Shown here one piece after another: positions 17,247-24,667 of a stretch of 37,974 nt of DNA (position 1 is its first letter; the number at the start of each line of letters is the position of its first letter). The notes below the pieces were generated by a model. That model saw only the letters and a list, made by a program, of their open reading frames with translations. It did not search any database and was not told the DNA's origin. Position numbers and translations under genes: made by a program. This DNA is from Colwellia sp. (GTDB lineage: Bacteria; Pseudomonadota; Gammaproteobacteria; Enterobacterales; Alteromonadaceae), in contig JAPYOP010000027.1 in assembly GCA_029938115.1 (NCBI GenBank), forward strand, positions 21,273 to 59,246. Direction: 5' to 3'.

Positions 17247-18686
17247 TTATTTTATTGATTGTTCAATGAGTTGACTCATTTCTTGTAATAATCGTTCACT
17301 TGCTGAATCAATTAAATTATCCCTCTCCAAGAGATCCTTTTCTGTGTGATACAACTCTTCAGCTATGACTTGTTGGCTTTTTATATTTATCCAACGGGTA
17401 TACCGGTATTCATCTGTTCTTATGGTATATCCCATATGCTTTATCGGTTTATTACTGGGCCATGGTCGAGCAGTTTGCGATAACGCTGCTTGCCTGTGTT
17501 TATAGTCAGGTTCATTAAATATTTGATTAAAACTACGACCATTTATATTCACGGGGCTGGGCAAATTAACGAGTTCAGCTAGGGTTGGATAAATATCGAT
17601 ATATTCTGTTATTGCACTGGTGGTAAAAGGCTTTTGCCCTGGGATACGAAAAATCAATGGCACACGGGTATCAAGTTCTCGCGCCGTTGCTTTGGTCCAA
17701 TGACTGTTCTCCCCTAAGTGATAACCATGATCAGACCAAAATACAATAATGGTATTGTCGTATAGTCCATTATCTTTTAATGCTTTTATTAACTGACCGA
17801 CATTATCATCAACATAACTGGTAGCGGCATAATAGCCATGGCGTAGTTTTTGCGCTGTAGTTGTTGAGAAAGGTCCTTTTTTAGGTAGATCTGATAACCC
17901 TCGGATCTCTTTATAATTAAACCAATTTAAATTTGAAATATTATCAGGTTTATTAGTCGATCCAAGTGCTTGTATATCTTCTTGCTGATAAAGATCCCAG
18001 AACTTCTTAGGAGCGTTATACGGTGCATGAGGTTTCATAAACCCGACCGCTAGAAAAAAAGGGCTTTTGCTGTTTTTTAATCTTTTAATCGTTTGAACGG
18101 CATCAACCGTAATGTGGTCATCAACATATTTGTTGCCACTATATTCAGCCGATTCAGCCGCTATACCTTTTTTATTCCCTTCTTTTATACTCGTTTCAAG
18201 TACATAATCATCAAAATGAGACTCTTGATCTAAGCGTGCAGGCACCGACCAAGATTTATCGTCTCGAATATTGGCATAATTATGATAAACCTTACCGATT
18301 GACTCAGTATGGTAGCCGTTATTTTTAAAATGTTGTGGCAAGGTAACAACATCGGGTGCTGTTTTTCTAAAATGGGTATTGAGCCGCCAAACTTTAATCG
18401 CGTCAGGATAAAGCCCGGTAAGCATAGATGCACGAGAAGCATTGCAGCTGGCAAACTGCACGTAAGCTTTATCAAAAACAACGCCCTCAGAGGCAAGTGC
18501 ATCTATATTGGGCGTGATGGCGACTTTATCGCCATAAGTCCCAATATTCATCCTTAAATCATCTGCGCCAATGAAAAGTATATTAAACTTTTTATTGGCC
18601 AATGTATCAATTGACGGCTCTGCATTTGCTTGCGTTACACTGACCAAAAACGGTAACAATAAACACAATAAGCTTAAAAATTTCAT
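17247..18686 (-). CDS. Secreted sulfatase, iduronate-2-sulfatase-like, with CNASR active-site motif
   Basis: A 479-residue periplasmic or secreted S1 sulfatase with signal peptide 1-22 (ending TQANA). ATG 18686 is chosen over the upstream ATG at 18719 because GGAG lies 4 bases before it and the signal peptide starts there. The metal-binding start NILFIGADDLR (35-45) with GTYGDKVAITPNIDALA, and later GFMKPHAPYNAPKKFWDLY and SDHGYHLGENSHWTK, are typical of iduronate-2-sulfatase-like (S1_7-type) enzymes. The residue to be converted to formylglycine is Cys81 in C-N-A-S-R: the usual Pro is Ala, a variant accepted in some sulfatases. It stands alone between a palindromic element and the fucose operon. 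Confidence 0.88.
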   Translation of the reverse strand: MKFLSLLCLLLPFLVSVTQANAEPSIDTLANKKFNILFIGADDLRMNIGTYGDKVAITPNIDALASEGVVFDKAYVQFASCNASRASMLTGLYPDAIKVWRLNTHFRKTAPDVVTLPQHFKNNGYHTESIGKVYHNYANIRDDKSWSVPARLDQESHFDDYVLETSIKEGNKKGIAAESAEYSGNKYVDDHITVDAVQTIKRLKNSKSPFFLAVGFMKPHAPYNAPKKFWDLYQQEDIQALGSTNKPDNISNLNWFNYKEIRGLSDLPKKGPFSTTTAQKLRHGYYAATSYVDDNVGQLIKALKDNGLYDNTIIVFWSDHGYHLGENSHWTKATARELDTRVPLIFRIPGQKPFTTSAITEYIDIYPTLAELVNLPSPVNINGRSFNQIFNEPDYKHRQAALSQTARPWPSNKPIKHMGYTIRTDEYRYTRWINIKSQQVIAEELYHTEKDLLERDNLIDSASERLLQEMSQLIEQSIK

Positions 18687-18741
18687 AGCACTCCAATTGT
18701 TCATTATTACTAAGAGCATTTAGGGTAAAGAGAAAAGCCGT

Positions 18742-18851
18742 TTGCCCGCGAATTAACGCGGATTAAAGAAAAGACATAATAGTTTTCTTTTGTTTTCCTC
18801 TTACTTCTTGAAGTTCCTAATCTATACTATTCTGCGTAAATTCGCGGGCAA
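18742..18851. repeat. 110-base element with 18-base terminal inverted repeats
   Basis: Arms 18742-18759 (TTGCCCGCGAATTAACGC) and 18834-18851 pair at 17 of 18 positions. Inside is a second perfect inverted repeat, AAAGAAAA (18765-18772)/TTTTCTTT (18783-18790). The GC-rich arms stand out from the AT-rich surroundings. The element fills the gap between the Sel1-protein stop and the sulfatase leader. It could be a MITE-like or REP-type repeat, or a bidirectional terminator; no second copy is present in this window. Confidence 0.55.
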
Positions 18852-18859
18852 TAAAGACC

Positions 18860-20323
18860 TTAATTATCTTGAATAGTAACTCTGCCACCAGAAGTCCACT
18901 TATTCAATTGTGTTTGCCATTCTGTAACATCCCAGTTTAGGCTTTTTCCAAAATTAATCGCTCTCCGAATATGCTGAACCGCTTTAGGAAGTTCTCTATT
19001 TTCCTTCTTAGCATAAGCCATTGCTTTTAAGTATTGATATTGTGGCTCTTCATTTTGTTGTTTATAAACTTCTGCTAAATAGATAATGGCACCATCAACA
19101 TCGTGTAGTTGTTTATCTTTAGCAAGTAATTTAATTTCTGCTGATTTTTGTTTGGCAATGATATGGCCTTGGCTTGCTGCTTCTTCAAACCAAAATAAAG
19201 ATTTTTTCTCATCTTCAATAATCCAAGGACTATGCTTTAAAAGAGTACCTAATCGATATTGAGCTTGTTTTACGCCACTTTTTGCCGCTTTACTGATCCA
19301 ATAAATACCTTGCTGAGGCTCTGATTGTTGTTGATAAATTTTAAGACCATATTGATATTCTGCTAAAGGGTAACCATACTCTGCAGCTTGTTTTAATATG
19401 ATGATAGGTTGTTCATCTTCACTTTTCAGCCACGGGAAAGTTGTCAACATCATTGCATACCTATATTTATCGATAGGTTCTTGACTTAACTTTAGTAAGT
19501 TTTTTTGTTTTTTTAACGTTTTATAGAAACGTTCATGACGTCTCCTCATTCGATATTTATTATAATTAGCAATACCAAAATAGGATCGACTAGTAAAATG
19601 AGTACCCTTTTGCTTGAATTCTGGCTTAGCAATCTGCGTTTTGGCCAAGTCAAACAAAGCATACTTAATCTCACCACTGGAGTGGATCGGGATAATATTT
19701 CGAATAGAGCCATCTGGTGCAACATCGTATTCAGTAATCAAGTAAAATGGTGTTGAAAAATCTTGCTGGTCAAAATTATTTGTAACTTCACCAGATTCTG
19801 CATCGAAGTTAGTCGTGTAAGTATCTAAACCAAGTTCTTCAACCTCTTCAATTAATTCAGCTGGGTCTAAGACATCTTCAGCTCCAAAACGTACTTTCTG
19901 GTGTAAATTGTTGTTATTTATTTCAGGTAAGTAGTTTCGATATAACATCTTCTTTTGCAATTTTTTTTCAATAAAAACAACTTGTTCATCTAATTTATCT
20001 TTATCTTCTTCATTAGCATGCTTAAATAAGTTGTCTACAATTATTTGGGCATTATCGTAGTTGTGCTTTGCAGCAAGTGAAAACCAAACAAGCGCTTTGA
20101 TTTCATCTTTCGCTACCCCTAATCCTTTATAATATATCAAGCCTAATTGATAAAAAGCCTCAGGTTTATTTGATTCGGCAACACTGAGATATTCGTTAAA
20201 TGCTAATTTATATTGATGTTGTTCAAAATAACTATCTGCTTGGTGGATATCACTGGCAAAAGCAGAGAAATTAAAAAAAACTAGAAAAGTTGACCAAATT
20301 TTAATTTTATTCATTTTCAACAT
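18860..20323 (-). CDS. Periplasmic Sel1-repeat protein with embedded TonB-C-like segment
   Basis: 487 residues with a cleavable signal (1-23, ending AFA). Sel1/TPR-like helical repeats lie at about 26-100 (AFYQLGLIYYKGLGVAKDE, ALVWFSLAAKH) and about 305-470 (AEYQYGLKIYQQQ, QGIYWISKAAKSG, SLFWFEEAASQGH). Between them residues 192-240 read like a TonB C-terminal domain: FYLITEYDVAPDGSIRN, then HSSGE, then a helix and AKPEFKQKG. Such a module normally contacts TonB boxes of outer-membrane receptors. Here there is no N-terminal membrane anchor, so it cannot itself transduce proton force in the usual way. It follows the large surface-protein gene across a terminator hairpin. Role unknown; a periplasmic partner of the PUL receptor is an inference. 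Confidence 0.68.
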   Translation of the reverse strand: MLKMNKIKIWSTFLVFFNFSAFASDIHQADSYFEQHQYKLAFNEYLSVAESNKPEAFYQLGLIYYKGLGVAKDEIKALVWFSLAAKHNYDNAQIIVDNLFKHANEEDKDKLDEQVVFIEKKLQKKMLYRNYLPEINNNNLHQKVRFGAEDVLDPAELIEEVEELGLDTYTTNFDAESGEVTNNFDQQDFSTPFYLITEYDVAPDGSIRNIIPIHSSGEIKYALFDLAKTQIAKPEFKQKGTHFTSRSYFGIANYNKYRMRRRHERFYKTLKKQKNLLKLSQEPIDKYRYAMMLTTFPWLKSEDEQPIIILKQAAEYGYPLAEYQYGLKIYQQQSEPQQGIYWISKAAKSGVKQAQYRLGTLLKHSPWIIEDEKKSLFWFEEAASQGHIIAKQKSAEIKLLAKDKQLHDVDGAIIYLAEVYKQQNEEPQYQYLKAMAYAKKENRELPKAVQHIRRAINFGKSLNWDVTEWQTQLNKWTSGGRVTIQDN

Positions 20324-20337
20324 AATTCCCTTATAAT

Positions 20338-20372
20338 AATAAAAAAAAAGCTATTCAAAATTGAATAGCTTT
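20338..20372 (-). terminator. Rho-independent terminator after surface-protein gene
   Basis: A 12-base perfect stem (20347-20358 with 20361-20372, 2-base loop) is followed on the minus strand by an uninterrupted run of T. It lies 25 bases past the surface-protein stop and only about 15 bases before the Sel1-protein start, so it probably attenuates rather than separates the two genes. Confidence 0.8.
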
Positions 20373-20396
20373 AATACATTTCCTAGGTGCTAATTT

Positions 20397-23300
20397 TTAT
20401 TTCTTTACTCTTAATAAGCGTCGAGTCATAGCTAAACCACCTAGTAACATCATTCCAAAGATTCCGAATGAACCGGCATCAGGTTTCTCTGATTCAGTTT
20501 TAACAACGATTATTTCATGTTCCGTTATTGTTGTTGCCCAGATAACTCTAGTGTCTACAGCTGCAATACTATCGCCATTTTCATCTACTGTGGCTTCTGT
20601 GACTACAGCAATATCGCCATTTTCGTCTAAGTAATCACCATTGAAATCTCTAAAGTAATTTGAGACTGTAAGCTGTATAACCACCTCCATATCAATATTA
20701 ATTTCAGGGACAATAAATGATGTGGCTGTAGCTGAATCATCAAGGAACGTAATTCCTGCAGTGGGACCATCGTTTATAGCTCTCCAACTATAGATTAGCG
20801 CACCATCTTCGCTGTCGGTAGTAGCCGTTGCGTCTACGGTAATAGTTTCACCGGCAACTACTCTCACACCAACAGCAGCCATATCTGCAACTGATAAACT
20901 AGGTGTAATAACCGATGGTGCGTTATTTATGCTTACACTATATGTTTTAGAAACCGATGCAATATCAGTTTCTATCGTTAACATAACTTCAATGACCTCA
21001 ACTTGTGTCAACTCACTATCCGCTGTAAACATGACACTATCACCGGTTGCAGATGGCGTAAGTGTTACATCTAGGCCAGAGACTTGAGTCCAAGTGTAAG
21101 TGGAAATATCAGCACTCGGTAAACTCTCACTTGCATCAAAGCTTACTACTTGTCCTTCGAACACGTTGTTCATGTATGCCGTATCAAGTTTGATTGATTG
21201 CTTACTATCTTGAGGGTAGCCATCATTAACGTCGAGTATACCGTCGTTATCATCATCGTCATCTAAGGTTACAGATGAATTACCTTGACAAGTTTCATCA
21301 CAACTTTTCACAAAACTATCTGGTAGACCATCACCATCTGTATCGGCAGCAACTGATGAGTCATTCGGGAAACCATCGTTAATGTCGATAACACCGTCTT
21401 CATCGGTATCTAAACCGACAGAAAGTTCTTTCAGTGAAAAGTTATCGGTCCATAGTCTTGAAGGGCTTGTTGCGTTGTTACGATCACCCATAACCTCTTC
21501 ATCACCAACAGTATGCATTTTAACTTTGAATGGCTGTGCTACATCGATATCAGTTGGTGCAATAAAGGTTTGCGAGAGATTGGCCCATGCACCATCAGAA
21601 GCAATAGTATTAGTTAAGTGGATCTCAGTTACATCACTAATTCCATTATCTGGATTAACAGGTGCACCGACAACAGAATAAAGAAGCGACCATTGTAAAG
21701 AGCCATAGGTAAGACCATCGCCGGCTACAGTGTATGTGCCACCAGATACTATTCCTTCAACTTGTCTAGTAATCCCTCCAGAATGCAATTGACGAGATTG
21801 GTTCCAGTAAGCTACAACATTAGGGATACTATAGTCATCGCCAGGAGGTCTAGGAACAATGCCACCCTCATTTTGTGTTCGTGTATTGTCAATAAATCTT
21901 GCCCAACCTGGTGACCCATGTTGGCCATATGCTTGAATACGGTCGCCATTTTCATCACGGCCTGATAAGAAAATTGTAGGTGCATCGCCAAAGCCTTTAC
22001 TACCTATTGCCCAACCAGAAGTTGGAAAATTAGATACGCTTTCTAAGTCACCATCAGGGAAGTATTCTAGCGGGTATAGAACTTCAGGGAATGTTTTCTT
22101 AACGGTTGTTGCAATTTCAAAGGTATCTGATTCAGATACAATTTTCGCGCCAGTATCACCATCTAAAATGTAAGAGCCATCGTAGTCTCTCAAGTAATTA
22201 GTTACGGTAAGTTCAATGGTAATAGCCGTATCAGACTTAACAAGAGGAACGTAAAAGCTTGTATTTACGCCTGTTGCATCACTAAACTCAACAGGAACGC
22301 CGATTACTTTCCATTGGTAAGTAAGTTCGCCGCCATCACTGTCAGTTGATGTTGAACCGTCAAGTTGAATTTTCTCACCGTAGGCCAACACACCTTCGCT
22401 GTCTAACATTCCTGTTATTGTAGCTGCCGCCGTGGCTACTGAAGGGGCTTTGGTAACTTTTACAGTATATGTATCTGATACCGTGTGTATATCCCCTGCA
22501 ACGGTCAATGAAATAACAACTTCTTCTACTTGCGTGGTATCTGTTGGCGCAATAAAGCTCACCATATTACCTGCAGGCATTAAATCTACTGCTAGTCCAG
22601 AATCTTGATCCCAAGTGTAAGTTGCATTATCGCTGTTAGGCACTGATGAACTCGCGTCAACAGTAAATTCTTCACCCTCAACAACTGTGCCAGAATCATT
22701 GGCAAAGCTAATGATAACACTGACAGAGTTATCTAGTGGGTCTGCATCATTAACATCAAGAACGCCATCGTTGTCATCGTCATCGTCAATAATAGCCGTA
22801 CTAGCTTCTTGACAAGTAACATCACAGCTAGCGTTATAATCATCAGCAAAACCATCACCGTCAGTATCTACGCTAACTGATGCATCGTCAGGGAAAGCGT
22901 CTGAACTGTCTGGAACACCATCACCATCGGTATCAGCTAATGATGGAGGACCCATTAATGAGAAGTTAGCAGCCCACATTGGTATTTCAGTATTTCGGTC
23001 TGTAAAGGCGATTTCTCCATCTCCAACGGTTGACAGATGCACTTTAAAGGGTTTAGTAGCATCAATATCATCGGGAGCAGTAAAGGTATCTTCAATAACG
23101 ATCCAAGCGCCATCAGATGCAACTTGATTGGTTAAGGGTACTGTTGTTACGACATCTTCACCGAGCTTGGTGTAAGAGTAATTCCACACAAACGATTGAT
23201 CTCTCGCGGCAGCATCTGCTGAAAGTGCATATGAGCCACCTGGAATAATACTTTCAATTTCACGAGCAATACCATTAGCATGTAAATGTCGCCAGTTGGT

Positions 23301-24248
23301 ATGGACAAGATATTGATCACCGGCATAAGGTTCAGGGCTAGCCCACCAGCCCGTTGCAGTATTGTCCACAACCCACACATCCCCCCAACCAGCATCAAAT
23401 TTACTGTATGCTGGCACGGTACCGGCAGAGGTTTCTATGGTTAGTACATCACCTTTAACATCTATAGCGCCAGCAGGCCATGCTACTGTAGGTGTCACGG
23501 TGTCTATTTCATTTTCAGGAATATATTCAACAGATTCTTCAATAAGCACCATCGATAAATTATCAACCCACATGGTCGCACGTGCATCTTTGTCTATACC
23601 GCCAGTTGTAGGAAAAGCTGCACTTGGTGGTGTTTGAATAAATACATGAAAAGGCTGTGCTACATCAATGTCGTCTGGTGCTACAAAGGTATCGGTAACT
23701 GTTTGCCATGTATTATCAGAGACAACAATATTAGTAAGAGAAACCGTGGTAACTTCAGAAACACCATCAGTTACAGTCGCGCCTATCATACTGTATGAAT
23801 AGGCCCAACGTAAGCTACCTTTATTGGCGCCGTCTCCAGACAAGTTATAAGTTTTACCTGCTTGAATATTATCAACTTGTCTACCAAGACCATGAGCATC
23901 ATTTTTACGTCTTTTATTAGTACCAAATATAGTAGTGTCATTACCTGCAGGAGGGATCAACGCGGCGGCAGTAATATCAGTAGTCTGAAAACGTCCCCAA
24001 CCGGTTTGATTATAATACGCTCTCATATTTGCCGCGAAATTATCAGCATTTAGAAGTTCATTCCAAGCTAAAATAGGATCTGGCATAGGCGCAGTTGCGG
24101 CCGTCGCAACAAGAAATCCTGATTCAAATCCAGTTAATCCTTCTAAATCATCAGAAAAAATAACTGTGTCAGCAAGCGCAGACGCACTTGTAAGAAGTAA
24201 TGCTGCCGTAACGGCTGTTGCGATTTTATTTTTTGAATTCATATTCAT
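20397..24248 (-). CDS. Large surface protein: three carbohydrate-binding-like domains, TSP3 repeats, Ig/PKD-like domains, C-terminal sorting signal
   Basis: 1283 residues from ATG 24248 (GGGGAA upstream; the ATG at 24266 has no ribosome site) with a signal peptide ending SALA. Order: domain A about 30-240, domain B 250-432, Asp-rich thrombospondin-3-type repeats 438-510 (DTDGDGVPDSSDAFPDD), two Ig/PKD-like domains 511-600 and 604-715, domain C 720-942, second TSP3 block 946-1015, two more Ig-like domains 1018-1245, then AGSFG plus a hydrophobic helix and TRRLLRVKK. Domains A, B and C share GxxRxVExI, GGxYxLxGDG, LTNxxxSDxxW, FxAPxDID, PFKV and WxxNFSL, and look like CBM4/9-type jelly rolls. 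The ending resembles GlyGly-CTERM-type signals processed by rhombosortase. No catalytic motif was seen; likely a glycan-binding surface scaffold. Operators lie upstream. Confidence 0.75.
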   Translation of the reverse strand: MNMNSKNKIATAVTAALLLTSASALADTVIFSDDLEGLTGFESGFLVATAATAPMPDPILAWNELLNADNFAANMRAYYNQTGWGRFQTTDITAAALIPPAGNDTTIFGTNKRRKNDAHGLGRQVDNIQAGKTYNLSGDGANKGSLRWAYSYSMIGATVTDGVSEVTTVSLTNIVVSDNTWQTVTDTFVAPDDIDVAQPFHVFIQTPPSAAFPTTGGIDKDARATMWVDNLSMVLIEESVEYIPENEIDTVTPTVAWPAGAIDVKGDVLTIETSAGTVPAYSKFDAGWGDVWVVDNTATGWWASPEPYAGDQYLVHTNWRHLHANGIAREIESIIPGGSYALSADAAARDQSFVWNYSYTKLGEDVVTTVPLTNQVASDGAWIVIEDTFTAPDDIDATKPFKVHLSTVGDGEIAFTDRNTEIPMWAANFSLMGPPSLADTDGDGVPDSSDAFPDDASVSVDTDGDGFADDYNASCDVTCQEASTAIIDDDDDNDGVLDVNDADPLDNSVSVIISFANDSGTVVEGEEFTVDASSSVPNSDNATYTWDQDSGLAVDLMPAGNMVSFIAPTDTTQVEEVVISLTVAGDIHTVSDTYTVKVTKAPSVATAAATITGMLDSEGVLAYGEKIQLDGSTSTDSDGGELTYQWKVIGVPVEFSDATGVNTSFYVPLVKSDTAITIELTVTNYLRDYDGSYILDGDTGAKIVSESDTFEIATTVKKTFPEVLYPLEYFPDGDLESVSNFPTSGWAIGSKGFGDAPTIFLSGRDENGDRIQAYGQHGSPGWARFIDNTRTQNEGGIVPRPPGDDYSIPNVVAYWNQSRQLHSGGITRQVEGIVSGGTYTVAGDGLTYGSLQWSLLYSVVGAPVNPDNGISDVTEIHLTNTIASDGAWANLSQTFIAPTDIDVAQPFKVKMHTVGDEEVMGDRNNATSPSRLWTDNFSLKELSVGLDTDEDGVIDINDGFPNDSSVAADTDGDGLPDSFVKSCDETCQGNSSVTLDDDDDNDGILDVNDGYPQDSKQSIKLDTAYMNNVFEGQVVSFDASESLPSADISTYTWTQVSGLDVTLTPSATGDSVMFTADSELTQVEVIEVMLTIETDIASVSKTYSVSINNAPSVITPSLSVADMAAVGVRVVAGETITVDATATTDSEDGALIYSWRAINDGPTAGITFLDDSATATSFIVPEINIDMEVVIQLTVSNYFRDFNGDYLDENGDIAVVTEATVDENGDSIAAVDTRVIWATTITEHEIIVVKTESEKPDAGSFGIFGMMLLGGLAMTRRLLRVKK

Positions 24249-24383
24249 ATAGTTCCCCGTATACATATTTCTGTTAGTAACCCAACAAACTGTTTGTTAA
24301 TAAATTTATTACGTTATGTTGACCATCATTTATTTTTGATATTGTTATTTTTTATTTTGTTCATGGTATAGAACCCCCCTTAA

Positions 24384-24399
24384 GGGATAACGTTATACC
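24384..24399. promoter_or_regulatory. LacI-type operator candidate O1 (surface-protein gene)
   Basis: GGGATAACGTTATACC is a 16-base palindrome matching at 7 of 8 half-site positions and centred on CpG, as LacI-family sites are. It lies about 135 bases upstream of ATG 24248. It shares the GRKAACGTTMYC core with other sites in the window. Confidence 0.6.
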
Positions 24400-24566
24400 T
24401 AATCTACACTTTTATACGTATTTGTAAATGTTTTTTTAACCTATTTATTTTTGTAATGACAAAAAACAACCTTACACAAAACCAATAAAGACATAACGTA
24501 TTGTAAATAAAAGACAAAAACAAAACAATGAACAAAAATTAAATAAAAACCATAAATCAAAGAAGA

Positions 24567-24582
24567 AAGATAACGTTCCCCT
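24567..24582. promoter_or_regulatory. LacI-type operator candidate O2 (distal, surface-protein gene)
   Basis: AAGATAACGTTCCCCT combines the GATAAC and GTTCCC half-sites seen at the operator upstream of the GH2 gene at 27919. It is 183 bases, centre to centre, from O1, a spacing that could allow DNA looping. Confidence 0.5.
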
Positions 24583-24667
24583 TTTTAAATCTAAGGTTAT
24601 CATTACTCAAGTGTCTTTTGGTTTAACACTGGAATAAATTAACGGTTATCGATTTTTTAAAATATCC

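Larger units (their letters stand above)
24249..24667. promoter_or_regulatory. 419-base promoter region of the surface-protein gene
   Basis: A gene-free AT-rich stretch between the GH2 stop and the surface-protein start. It holds two AACGTT-type operator candidates (24384-24399 and 24567-24582). No unambiguous -35/-10 pair was found. Long A and T runs downstream of the GH2 stop could help terminate that transcript but do not form a clear hairpin. Confidence 0.45.

Noticed and set aside
20341-20349. Poly-A run as sequencing or assembly artefact
   Set aside because: It is the T-tract of a well-formed intrinsic terminator on the opposite strand.
21200-22930. Asp-rich TSP3-coding repeats as a DNA repeat or CRISPR-like array
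   Set aside because: They are in-frame parts of the surface protein, with no regular repeat-spacer structure.
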